The notes: generated by a model from the sequence alone, not told the origin. 20,689 nucleotides of DNA from Rhizophagus sp. LPA8_4_AMF (GCA_021464525.1 JADRCO010001280.1:1-20689), one strand, 5' to 3'; positions 1 through 9,566 are shown, numbered from the stretch's first letter. Numbers and translations: made by a program.

Positions 1-55
1 GTCTTTTTGCATGTAGGACCGGAGAGGACCATGGTCTTTAGGACCGTTGACCATC
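1..55. repeat. GGACC-rich short-repeat stretch at the left edge
   Basis: TAGGACCG or AGGACC occurs three times within 14-47, once as part of the palindrome GACCATGGTC. Clustered short units like this resemble the ends of the other TIR elements here, so it may be the tail of an element that starts outside the window. Its partner end is not visible. Confidence 0.3.
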
Positions 56-90
56 TTTAAGTATTATTGGCTGTATTTCACGTGAAGTAA

Positions 91-727
91 GTATCACGGT
101 TACGGCACGATTTCCCGACATCCATTTTCCCGACGTAACCTTTTCCCGACAAGACAATTTCCCAAAATCAAATTAATTTATAAAAATACTTGATTTTACT
201 GCGAAAAAATAAAAATAATAAATAAATTAATGTTCTTATGAAAACGAATCAAATCAATTCTTTTGGAATTTTACGGCTAAAAATTTAATGAAATGATTTA
301 CAGTTTAGGAATATCGTCAAAATTTATATTTTAAATGAAATTAACATTATATAACAAAATTTTTAATGATAAAAAATATGAAGTGGTCAACAATTATTTC
401 TAAATAAAAGATTAAATTTGCTCAGCTTATTTTGTATATCTATTTGTAAAACAACAATATTTATCATCAATAAAACTAATTAATTTATAATATGTTATTG
501 TTAAAATTATATAATATATATCCAAACAAAGTTATATAATTTGGTTTCAGAAAAATTTCATGTCGGGATAATGCCTTTCGGGATATATTTCGTCGGGATA
601 ATATCATGCGGGAAAATGTTTTTATAGGAAAATGTCATTCTGGAATTTGTCTTGTCGGAAAATCGTTGTCGGGAAAGATTACGTCGGAAAATGGATGTTG
701 GGAATCGGTCCGACAACGGGTATCACG
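91..727. mobile_element. Non-autonomous TIR element, 621 bp, with 8-bp target duplication
   Basis: The octamer GTATCACG flanks the element at 91-98 and 720-727. Inside, the left end carries repeated TTTCCCGAC units (CCCGACATCCATTTTCCC, then CCCGACGTAACC, then CCCGACAAGACA). The right end carries the reverse complement in mirror order (GTCTTGTCGG, ATTACGTCGG, AAATGGATGTTGGGAATCGG), with one extra unit inserted near 664-680. The core is AT-rich with no open frame. An 8-bp duplication is typical of hAT elements, though the terminal bases are not a classic hAT end. A 6-bp duplication is possible if the ends are read two bases further out. Confidence 0.7.
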
Positions 728-735
728 CGATAAAT

Positions 736-1560
736 TATAGTTATAAATTTTCTCAATCCGAAATTATAATGGTTTTTCAAAGCTTTGAAGAAAGATTAAT
801 TTAAAAAAAATTAATTAGAAAATGTTATTATCAAATGCATGTATTTCATATTTTATTAAAAATAATAAAAAATTAATAATCAATTTTCGTCCTTATTCTC
901 GAATTGTACATTGATTTGCTTTTGTTCTTATTTTTAAGGAGAATTTTCTCGATGAAATTACTTAATTTTTCATTTTGATAATAAAAAAGTGTCATAATTA
1001 TGAATTTCCACTTAGAGTCTTAAATCTCATATATTTTATTTTTTTTTAACGAAAATTTATTATACACTCACTTCACGCTCAAATTCATCGATATCGAATT
1101 TCTGGACTTTCGAAGGTTCATTTTTCTATAGAGATAGGAATATAAAAATTCTTTTTTCTTAAAGTTTTAGCTGTGAGAAGAATATATAAATAGCTGAACT
1201 TGCATAAAATTGAGGTTTCGCGTAATTTAGTTTAGCTGAAAATAATAATACGTTATTTGACCTTCCCCTCACGTGAAATTTATAATCCATTTCCATGACA
1301 TTTTTATGTAACTTTTTATAAGTCCTTAAATCTACCAAAATAAAATATACTAGTCATGTCAAAATTTCAACTCCTTCAGCTGCAAATTGAAAAATTTAGG
1401 AAACACGTGCAATAAGTTGATTAAGATCAATCCTATTCAAATTACTTCAAATTGACCGAAAATTGTGACCGACCAGAATTGAACTTCAGAAATAAGTAAT
1501 TTTTGTGAAAATATAAGAAATATTTTCTATAATTTCTTAATAATTTACATGTAATAATTA
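736..1560. other. AT-rich intergenic DNA, no gene seen
   Basis: It holds two CACGTG sites (1270, 1404), long T and A runs and no frame with protein character. Confidence 0.5.
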
Positions 1561-1616
1561 TTTCACGGGAAACGTGGATATGAAAATCATGATATTCCAC
1601 AGTGAGATCAGATTAG

Positions 1617-1930
1617 GCGGGATCGACAGGGAAGTATCTATTCAGCACATGACATTGTACAACAAAAAAAAACACTTCGGACTTAGTGACGGTTTCCGTT
1701 TCCCTAGTACTACGCAAGGTGACATGAAATGTCCGGATGTCCGTCCGGTAAAAATGTCATTATTGATATATTCAATATAAGAATAAATATATGTGTATCA
1801 AGAATCATACCGCGGGATCGACAGGGACACGCAAAATGTATCGTTCTTGACCCATCAGGTACTATTTTCTATATTTGATACCTTTGCGTCCATTCATCAC
1901 ATGACATTGTATAATAAAAAAAACACTTCG
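1617..1930. repeat. Imperfect direct duplication, two units
   Basis: GCGGGATCGACAGGGA occurs exactly at 1617-1632 and 1812-1827. Each is followed by a segment of about 38 bases, TTCA(G/T)CACATGACATTGTA and on to ACACTTCG, at 1641-1679 and 1893-1930. The second unit holds about 60 extra bases between the two blocks. A 68-codon open frame (1574-1780) crosses the first unit but is not open in the second, so this looks like a dispersed repeat rather than a gene. Confidence 0.5.
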
Positions 1931-2124
1931 TATATTATGTTATGGATTATTTAAATCCAAATTTTCTTTAATTGTCACTGTCATAAAGGTTCATTTAGTA
2001 TTTTATCAATCGGAAACAAACAACTCTATGATTTTGACCGTTTGACGAAAAATTACTCACAAAACAAATGCGCCTCCATATTTTATAGATATTTTCGGAG
2101 TCTTTTTAAAAGATAAAACTTAAT

Positions 2125-2335
2125 ATTCGGTCGGGTATCCGACCCGAATTCATGAGACTCGACCCAAACTCGAGCATGATATAATTGGATTAGACGAATT
2201 TTTGATTAGCTAACTTTATACTATATTTTAACGGGTCGGGTCGGATTTCATGCGGGTCACGAATCAACAAGTTTGATGACCTTAACCCCTTAAATTCGAT
2301 TCGGGTCAATAACCCGGGTCTGATCGACTCTTTCG
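2125..2335. repeat. GGGTC/GACCC-rich repeat island
   Basis: This is a locally GC-rich patch in AT-rich DNA. It carries many copies of CGGGTC and its inverse, for example GGTCGGGTATCCGACCCG near 2130 (itself an inverted repeat), ACGGGTCGGGTCGG near 2232, GCGGGTCACG near 2251 and CGGGTCAATAACCCGGGTC near 2301. It looks like a fragment of a repeat element with short internal units. No open frame or clean ends are seen. Confidence 0.4.
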
Positions 2336-2355
2336 GAACACTTAAATACTTATTC

Positions 2356-2673
2356 TCAATAAGGTGCGTGTGAATGAGTTTCTATGGAAATGTGTGATCG
2401 ATAATATAAGCTACGTATTTCTCTGAAATTATTTACAATCATGTTATTATGTTTACTAGATTCTGTGGCGTAAAAAAGTAATATAACACTATCGTAACAG
2501 TGAATATGTTTCGGAATCTTTCCATTAGAAATTTGGATATCACATGTTAAAATACGCATCTGGGTTTTGAAAATGATAAAATGATATGCAATAATGTAGT
2601 GAAACGTTCTACTATCATTCACTTTATGTCTTTTACTTTTCCTTTCTTTCTTCTTTTTTTGGAAACATAACAA
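2356..2673 (-). CDS. Hypothetical 105-codon frame, weak support
   Basis: This is the longest minus-strand frame. It starts MLCFQKKKKERKSKRHK and continues with mixed residues (THDIQ-like segments, several His and Tyr). The Lys/Arg-rich start comes from an A/G-rich tract. No signal peptide, domain, paralogue or splice structure is evident. It could be a small orphan gene or chance. Confidence 0.2.
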   Translation of the reverse strand: MLCFQKKKKERKSKRHKVNDSRTFHYIIAYHFIIFKTQMRILTCDIQISNGKIPKHIHCYDSVILLFYATESSKHNNMIVNNFREIRSLYYRSHISIETHSHAPY

Positions 2674-2936
2674 TAGACAATCATAATTTATTTTTGATAA
2701 TTTATAGGTCTATAAAAAACTAACTTTTACATTTTTTTCTAAAAATAAAAATAAACAATAATATAGAAGAAAGACCGAATATTTATAAGAATTACGATTA
2801 TATAATTCATTACTTGAAAGGTGATAATTGACCTCCAGACCTAGCGGATTAGAACGGATTTATATTATAAAATTGATAAAAGATACGTAACATGTCGAAT
2901 TGATGTTAAAAATATAAAAAATAATCATTTTAAAAT

Positions 2937-2981
2937 CTAAATAAAAAAAATTATAATTATTTTGCGCAGTAAGACTCTTAC
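2937..2981 (-). other. Probable 3'-UTR intron of the small gene at 3030-3218
   Basis: The donor CAG/GTAAGA opens at 2981, and a T-rich tract ending TTTAG closes at 2937 (45 nt). A later acceptor CGCTAG at 2841 is an alternative. The intron start (CTTACTGCGCAAAAT) resembles that of the paralogue (CTTATTATGCAAAAA), so the intron was duplicated with the gene. An AATAAA at 3002-2997 precedes the donor, so some transcripts might end before splicing. Confidence 0.45.
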
Positions 2982-3029
2982 CTGTCAACTTTTGTTTTTA
3001 TTAGGTATCATTGACTGCCGAGATAACAC

Positions 3030-3218
3030 TCAATAGAAAGAACTTCCACTGAAAAATTGAATTATCAACAAATTATCTATATTATATGCAATTTGTTGAC
3101 GAGGAAGGTTCACGATGCGTCTCAATATGACTTCATTATTAATAGGTGAATTATGAATATTCCTTCTGCTGAATACTCCATTTATCCTTAGCCTTCTCTG
3201 TTGATTCCGTCTTGGCAT
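3030..3218 (-). CDS. Small basic protein, 62 aa, paralogue of the 19423-19578 gene
   Basis: An open frame of 62 codons starts at ATG 3218 and ends at TGA 3032-3030. The N-terminal half is rich in Arg and Asn (MPRRNQQRRLR). The C-terminal half reads NEVILRRI, then NLPRQQI, then NLLIIQFFSGSSFY. The same pattern (NE..L.RI..LP..I...LLI.QFF.G.S) recurs in the gene at 19423-19578, which is the main evidence that it is real. TATAAATACACC lies about 70 nt upstream (3296-3285). A donor CAG/GTAAGA begins at 2981, 48 nt after the stop, so the transcript probably carries an intron in its 3' untranslated region. No signal peptide or membrane segment is visible. The basic N terminus would suit a nuclear or nucleic-acid-binding protein, but that is a guess. 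I recognise no named family. Real gene probable; function unknown. Confidence 0.6.
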   Translation of the reverse strand: MPRRNQQRRLRINGVFSRRNIHNSPINNEVILRRIVNLPRQQIAYNIDNLLIIQFFSGSSFY

Positions 3219-3284
3219 TGTACCGTATAATCGTTATTATACACTTTAAGGGAGAAAGATTGAAAAAAAGGTGAGAAAAAACTT

Positions 3285-3296
3285 GGTGTATTTATA
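3285..3296 (-). promoter_or_regulatory. TATA box of the small gene at 3030-3218
   Basis: On the minus strand this reads TATAAATACACC, about 70 nt before the ATG. The gene at 19423 has TATAAATACACGCACC at 19323-19338 in the equivalent place, and both have ACAT some 15-20 nt further upstream. The shared core promoter supports transcription of both. Confidence 0.55.
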
Positions 3297-3299
3297 AAG

Positions 3300-4747
3300 A
3301 TATTTTACATGTAAATTAAGATTCAAAAAATCACGAGTTCAATTTCGCTATTTACCGAAGATAATAAGATAAGTCTTTTTTATAGTTATATCACTTACGC
3401 ATAAGCTTATCGTTATAAATTTTGAAAGAAGAAGGAAATGAAGGCGCATATATTTGTTTTTTGTGACCAACTTTAAGTTCTGGAAGAGTCATGTACCATC
3501 AACTACATCAACTACAAAAAGTGTTTATACCATTTGATAAAATCTACATAATGAAAAGTTTGAATAGCCTACAAATCGTCAACGGAAGAGAACACATTAA
3601 TTTTTCTTTAAATATATGGAATTTTGCATCGTTATTCTTGGATTTTGCGTTTCCCGGTATTTGTTAAATGATGAATTCGCGAATAAAATTTAATACTAAT
3701 TCTGATATATTTCCTGCTTTTTAAGTCCAAATATAGACTCGAATGAGATTTTTAAGGATGCGTGTGTATTTAGTGATCTTGTGTGATAAATTGCTGATTG
3801 TACATTTCATGAAAAAAAAATTTTTTTTATTTTAATAAATGAATAATATCATAATTTATTCAGTTATATGCGATGTCTTAAATTACTTAAAATAATTTAA
3901 CAGTTAATATTAAAACCGAAGCGAATAAATTGTTCATCAATATCATGATTAATTTATCCAATTATTAAAGCACTGCTGAAGAAAACACACTATCAAAGAT
4001 GAAAATTTTCTTTGTCAGAAATTCAATGAAATTATAATTGTTATAAATAAAAACGTTTAAGTAAATTTGATAGGACGCCAACGGAAAAAAATATATTATT
4101 TCCGTCACGCCCGTTTTTTGCGGAGAGCGATTTATTCACCATAATAGCAGTAACCAATAACGAAACTTTATTATGCAGTTTATTGCCATTTAATTCATTT
4201 ACCTTTATAATTAACTTTTAGCGGACAATGACCTTTCAATATTTATCTTATATAGAAAATTTTTCAAAAAAGGATAATTTCTTTGAAAGGAAAATTTTCT
4301 ATTTTACGTTTAGGTTTTGCAAACATAAAAACAAATATAAACGCAACATTATGTAGAACAATTGAAGTTAAGTATATTATCTTCAATTTTCTTGCATTAT
4401 AGTAAATGATCACCATCAAAAAGTTCCATTAATAAATTTAAAGTTGCAGCCTTTTTTTTAATTTTCATAATTTATTATTAGTTAAAAATTTTTCTAATAC
4501 AACAACATAGTACGAAGTTACTACCTTATTTTGTGAGTTACTTTTTCAGTCATATGAAACCATTTTTCTTGTATAACAGATAATACCTCACTGGGGAAAT
4601 ATGTAAACGAAAATAATGATTACTATTCCGAATTCGGTAAGTTATAAATCGGAATAAACGGAATATTCTGTTTTTTTTGGTTTCTTTTTTTATGTTTAAA
4701 AAAGGAAAAAAAGCAAGTCATACATACAACTTAAAGTATTCTCATTG
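3300..4747. other. AT-rich intergenic DNA, no gene seen
   Basis: This is the upstream side of the small gene at 3030-3218. Beyond its promoter I see only homopolymer runs (3810-3830, 4450, 4670-4700) and no repeat with clear ends. Confidence 0.5.
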
Positions 4748-5095
4748 CGGTTACACCGCAATTATCAGACAACCATTTTTCTGATGCACTCTTTGCCCGC
4801 ATATTCCTAATGGACTTTTTACCGACATGTCATTTTTTCCCGACCTTTCCCCGAAAATGATATAATTTACTTAATTAAATAACTTTTAAATTATTATTTT
4901 ATGAATTTGATTTTTTTTTTTGAAATGGTATAAAAGTAAGTGGGAGAACTATATTTATATTTATAGTGTTTAAATGTTTAATGCTGCATTATTGTTATAA
5001 ATAACCCCTTCAAATAATTTACGTTCACTTTTGTAAATCTGCTAAATCATTTTCGGGCTTTCCTATTCAGGAATATGTCGTCAGGATGTTGACCG
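4748..5095. mobile_element. Decayed relative of the TIR element at 91-727
   Basis: The left end, CGGTTACACCGCAATTATC, aligns with CGGTTACGGCACGATTTCC of the first element, and CCCGAC-type units follow (4835-4855). The right end (5053-5095), read in reverse, begins CGGTCAACATCCTGACG and continues with a CATATTCCT...CCCGAAAATGAT segment also found at the left end. The repeats are much more diverged than in the first copy, and I see no clear target duplication, so this is an old insertion. Confidence 0.5.
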
Positions 5096-5206
5096 TCATT
5101 TATCATTACTCATTCCTTTTAGCATAAAAAACAATGGCATAAAAACAATAGTGTCTAATTATAATTTTTACTGTGACCTCACAATTACTTTTTTATTTGC
5201 CATCAT

Positions 5207-5980
5207 ATCACGTGATTTTAAATAAATTTGATTGGCTAATTTTGCGATTATTTAATTAATGACAACCAGTAAAAAAAAATTTAAATTTTACAAATTTTTT
5301 TTTTTATTTGTTTTTTTTTTATTGTTAATCTTTATGGATTTGTGCTCGATCTTTCATTGATCTTTTCTTATTTTTATGGGTTTGTCCTTGATCTTCACCC
5401 TCTTTAATTTCGTCCCTTCTTTATCCCTTTCTTATCATTCATCATCATCTATTCTTATTCATCATATCTCTCTTTCTTTATTTCCATTCTTCTTTATCTC
5501 CTTTATTTTTTTTTTACTCTCATTTATTCCCTTTATCCTTTTTTCGTTCCTTTTCTATTTCTTTGTCTCTTTTCTATCCCTTTACCTTTCCTTTATTTAT
5601 CTCCATATGTTCCCTTTCTTTCTTTTGTTTCTTCTTATTTCACTTTATCTCCTTTCGTTTCTTTCATTGTTTTTTCATTATTTTTTTATTTTATTATCGT
5701 TGTTAGCTCCTTTACTTATCAGTACATTGTAATTCTTTTTTATTTTTATTATTAGATTACCTTCTTTGTTTTGTTTACTGCTAGTCACGTTAAAATAAAA
5801 TTTTTGATTTCGAATTTATTAATCTCTTTAATAAACATAAAATAAACTCATGATTTTTAACACCATTATAAAGTATAAATGTGTTACTTTTGCTTTTAGT
5901 TTAACAGTGTATTTAATATAATAAATTTTCAATAAATAAAATTATTTTGCGAAAAAAATTATATATTTAAATCACGTGAT
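5207..5980. mobile_element. Possible TIR unit bounded by ATCACGTGATTT, with a pyrimidine-rich core
   Basis: ATCACGTGATTTTAAATA at 5207-5224 faces its near inverse, TATTTAAATCACGTGAT, ending at 5980. Between them, 5340-5760 is almost pure T/C on the plus strand (TCTTTC, TTTCCC, TTTATC units). A 118-codon frame at 5376-5732 is a by-product of this bias: it encodes only Phe, Leu, Ser, Ile and Tyr in long runs. The bounding repeat is only about 17 bp, half of it palindromic, so the element call is tentative. Confidence 0.35.
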
Positions 5981-6011
5981 CCTGTACCGTACGAAATTTT
6001 TATTGGTTTTT

Positions 6012-6078
6012 TTCGTACAGTACAGTACAACACTTATATATTATATACATACATAAGCACTGTACTGTACTGTACGAA
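6012..6078. repeat. Perfect-stem hairpin of GTACAGTACAG units
   Basis: TTCGTACAGTACAGTACA at 6012-6029 is exactly inverted at 6061-6078, and pairing extends further with one or two mismatches (ACACTTATAT against ACATAAGCAC). The loop is AT-rich. Related copies of the unit occur at 6093-6104, 7984-7996 and 8198-8209. Confidence 0.7.
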
Positions 6079-6092
6079 CTTTTTTAATTCAA

Positions 6093-6146
6093 TCGTACAG
6101 TACAGTTTATTTATCTACCTGCAAAAATCAGGTATATCGAGTTTCA
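6093..6146. repeat. Direct repeat, left copy (partner at 8198-8269)
   Basis: The 18-mer TCGTACAGTACAGTTTAT at 6093-6110 recurs exactly at 8198-8215. GGTATATCGAGTTTCA at 6131-6146 recurs as GGTATATTGAATTTCA at 8254-8269, after a spacer 18 bases longer. Similarity seems to fade beyond about 6175. The two copies are 2.1 kb apart in the same orientation. Confidence 0.6.
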
Positions 6147-6175
6147 AAACCAAATTTATTATAGATTATAATAAT

Positions 6176-7084
6176 CCGTTCCAGATCTTAACTCCTTATA
6201 TTAAGATTTTACTTATGATCCGGTTTATTAAGATCGCTTTATTGAATTCCTCTGTGTATATAATCTTTATTATTACAAAAATTGTAAATTACATAGATAG
6301 TAGGAAAATAATCCATTACTAGTAACTAGTACATTTATTAAATTTAAATTGGTATCGTAACGTTAATTTAGTTCTTGTCTTGGTGCGACCCGTAAATTAT
6401 TTCTAATTTTACATATTCAAAGGCAGGATAAAGGAATAAAAACATAGATATAATAAGATGCCACCATAAGCTTCTCCATCCAGCTCAATTAGAAAAGAAA
6501 AGAAAAAAAATTTTATGGAAGATTATTAATATATGATCAAGTTTGTTATTATAACTTCAACAAAGAAATGCATCATATAATAATGATGGAAAATTCTTTT
6601 CATCACAACCATCTATAAATTTAGCGATATTATATATCCTGGTCTCGTAAGATAGTTATAACTTATAAGTAATATAAGTCGTCGTTATAAAAGAAATAAA
6701 TATAAATACGTTATATAAGATTTTTAAAAGGTATTAGATAAAGGATTGAGAAATAAATTAACGGATTGCTAATTCAGTTAAGCACGGATGAATAAGTATT
6801 AGTTCTTAGAATTTTTTAAAGTATATTTTTTTTTTTTTGTTCTTTCAAATTAATTAATTGTTGTGTTGTAAAATACAGTAATGATAAATTGCGTTCATAT
6901 TTTCATTATAACAAACCAGAATGCTAGCGAGTTTGTTTATATTGTACAATTGATTTCACCAGATTTTTTAATTTTCTGATATTTTTAGATAAAGCGCATT
7001 ACGTCATTTAGATTTTATAGGTAAAATACCTATTGTTTACTATGCTTTTTATTTGGAACATGATGATCTTGGACGCCTGCATAA
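6176..7084. other. AT-rich intergenic DNA between repeats, no gene seen
   Basis: It lies between the GTACAGTACAG repeats and the foldback element. Stop codons are frequent in all frames and no paired repeat was found. Confidence 0.45.
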
Positions 7085-7172
7085 TAACACAGTTATTGGG
7101 CATGGTGGTTAAAATATCATCCGAACTGCTTCGCAGTTCGATGATATTTCATCCCCCCTGCCGGGTGTGTTA
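7085..7172. mobile_element. Foldback miniature element, 88 bp
   Basis: The ends TAACACA (7085) and TGTGTTA (7166-7172) are inverted. The centre is a near-perfect hairpin: AAATATCATCCGAACTGC (7112-7129), a three-base loop TTC, then GCAGTTCGATGATATTT (7133-7149), with a single one-base bulge. The outer arms (GGGCATGGTGG against CCCCCCTGCCGGG) pair loosely. Such a long stem in a short segment is typical of foldback miniature transposons. No target duplication is clear. It is not a bacterial-type terminator, since no gene precedes it. Confidence 0.6.
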
Positions 7173-7429
7173 AAATTATAATTCATCGAAAACGGTTTTT
7201 AACATAGTTTTACTTATTCAGAGATTTTCTGAACTTCTAATATCTTAACTTCCTATGACTAGCAGCGAAGTCAAATTCGTACGACAGGTTGTACAATTTA
7301 CAAAGGAATATTATATGCATTACATCTACGGGTGGGCATCATGTAACTTGATCGCTGTCTTATACGGTTGCTTTAAAAGTTTAATAAATTGTAGGCACGC
7401 CACGCGACGTTTAAATGACAAAACCATAA

Positions 7430-7965
7430 AGGTTAAAGAACAAAAAGGTAAAATCATATGAAAATGACAAACCCACAAAGAAAATAAAGGATGAATAAAA
7501 GTTAGTAAGAAACGAAATATAAGAAACAAAAACAAAAGAAAAAAGTACCTTTGAGGCTTTGACTGTAATTTAAAAATCTAAGAGAATAAAAGTTGACAAC
7601 CTATAAAAAAAAGAAGAAAGGAAATTAGAGACGAAATATAAGAAACACAGCAAAATAAAGGAAGAAAGAAAGTCAAAGCAAAAACAAAAACAGAAAAATT
7701 TTATCTAAAAGAAAGAAATAAATGGTAGGATTAGTAATAATACGAAGTTAAAACGAAATTAAAGAAAAATATCACTTCGTTTACCTGTCTCCTTGTTTAG
7801 AAGAGCACACTACCTGAAGCAAAATAATGGTTAGTAAAAAACGAAAATTACCACAAAAGACAAAAAAAAAATTAATTTTGTTTAAAAAATTTACCTTTCT
7901 GAAATGTGGACGAAAGACCTAAAGAAAAAAAGAATATTGCTAAAGAAGCAGACACGTCTGAAAAG
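7430..7965. repeat. Purine-rich strand-biased tract with internal direct repeat
   Basis: The plus strand is overwhelmingly A/G (GAAAGAAA, AAAACAAAAG). ACGAAATATAAGAAACA occurs exactly at 7512-7528 and 7631-7647, 119 bases apart; looser copies of GTTAGTAARAAACGAAA lie at 7501 and 7830. The bias is the inverse of the pyrimidine tract at 5340-5760. Frames at 7255-7461 (+) and 7326-7535 (-) overlap each other here, and neither has a recognisable domain. Confidence 0.45.
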
Positions 7966-8197
7966 TCACGTGGTAAAAAAAGGTTGTACTGTACGAACAC
8001 AACTAATCGTAAGGGTGCAGACTTTTTCTTTTTTTTATCTACGTCACTCATTAAGTCATTGAAAGGTTGTAACTTGTGACGTAGCTCGATATTATATAAA
8101 ATATTATAAAATTTCTATGACGTTATTGACGTAACTTTGTTACGGCAGTTACGTCGGTAAAGTTTGCACCTCTAACAGCTACAATTTGTTTGGCTGA

Positions 8198-8269
8198 TCG
8201 TACAGTACAGTTTATATGTATACTCGACTTTTGCTATTGGAGCGGACATGTCCGGTATATTGAATTTCA
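8198..8269. repeat. Direct repeat, right copy (partner at 6093-6146)
   Basis: It contains the same 18-mer and GGTATAT block as the left copy. The spacer here holds the ten-base palindrome GGACATGTCC (8244-8253), absent from the left copy. Confidence 0.6.
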
Positions 8270-9566
8270 TATTAAATTGTTATGTAATACAATAACTAAA
8301 GTTATCAATTTTTGAATTTGAAATGATCGAAATGGAAGTGATACAAAAATTTTCTTTTACTTCTTTCGTTCAAGTGTATCATTTGTTTTTTTTGTAATTC
8401 TTTGCGTTACCTTCAAAGTTAAAATACTATTAATTTGATGATAATCAAAAAAAATTTATTATCCTTATTAATAAATATTCATTCATTTATTTATTTATTT
8501 ACTAATTTACTTTTTTTACCAAATATTCATTATAATTATAAAGCACATTTAATTGCATATTCACGTTTTATTGAATGGTTCGTGAAACAAGTAGAGATCA
8601 GCGGATAGTTAATAATAAAAATGCTACTGTACCTATAATTCTCCGGAATTAATGACTTATATAAGGCGTACAAGAATTGCACAATGAATTGCTAATATTC
8701 AACATAAATAGCAAAGTATTGTGTAACAAATATATACTAGGTATAAGCGATATTCGTCAATTAAAGTGTATTTGAAATGTATATAAAAAGGGGGTCTATT
8801 AATTTTTTTTTTATCAAACATGTTACAATCATATTTAAATAATGATCGACAAACTTGTGACATTAATTTTACTAAAATTTAAAGTTTAATTAACATTCAT
8901 ACAAAGTAATCTAACCAAAATTGTCGTTATTACTGGTCGGTAAAATATTTAAAGTTGGTGGCCTGTTGGAAAATAACTTTTTTTCTTTATAGAACTTTCG
9001 AAGTAATTTTAATATTATTCTCTGGTTTTACAGTAATCAATGTACTTAGTTATATCGACTTCAATATCTTTTACTGTTGAGATATCGATAATTTCAATAA
9101 TTACCGGCTCAAACCAAGAACTATAAGAACCGGCAACAGCCGCTCATATCCGTCTAATTATTTGTAGCACAGTTGTAAATCTGTCAATATATTATATTAA
9201 GACCGGAAATTTTACAGTTGCTTGCCTAATTTGTGCTAACAAACAAATATTGCGTCGTATTTTGTTTGGATAACGATATGTTTGTGAAACAAAATAGTGA
9301 GATATTTATTAGATTTCATGAAACCTTTAATGACATAGTACCATTATAAATTACTGTACAACATTTGCAAATTGACCCCATTAATATTTATTTAATCAGA
9401 GATTTCTCGAATTTTTATTAATATATTGTTATTACACCTATTTTACGCTTTTCTACGTTTTTACGTTTCTTTCTCCTATTTTTACCGATTTTATATTTTA
9501 TTTTCCTTCCATATTATTTACCTTCGCATATCATTTTACATTCTTTTATTATTAATATTTTTAAAC
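8270..9566. other. Region upstream of the receptor gene
   Basis: It contains an ATTT microsatellite (about 8478-8502) and, from 9425 to 9566, a T/C-rich leader typical of a fungal promoter and 5' untranslated region. No TATA box matching those of the small genes was found. The 48 in-frame codons before ATG 9567 are Phe/Leu/Tyr-rich noise from the pyrimidine tract. Confidence 0.4.

Noticed and set aside
1574..1780. 68-codon frame as a gene
   Set aside because: It crosses a repeat whose second copy at 1812-1930 is not open, and the protein has no recognisable feature.
3330..3350. Possible tRNA B-box (GAGTTCAATTTCGC)
   Set aside because: It does not fit GGTTCRANYCC, and there is no A-box or acceptor stem at the right distance.
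5376..5732. 118-codon plus-strand frame that looks like a hydrophobic membrane protein
   Set aside because: It lies wholly in a T/C-rich tract, so Phe, Leu, Ser, Ile and Tyr are forced by composition. There is no charged loop pattern or domain.
7255..7535. Two overlapping opposite frames (68 and 69 codons)
   Set aside because: They cover each other, neither has a domain or promoter, and both run into the purine-rich tract. At most one could be real, and I cannot support either.
9426..9566. N-terminal extension of the receptor by 47 codons
   Set aside because: The extension is Phe/Tyr/Leu-rich from a pyrimidine tract, and starting at 9567 gives a proper signal peptide.
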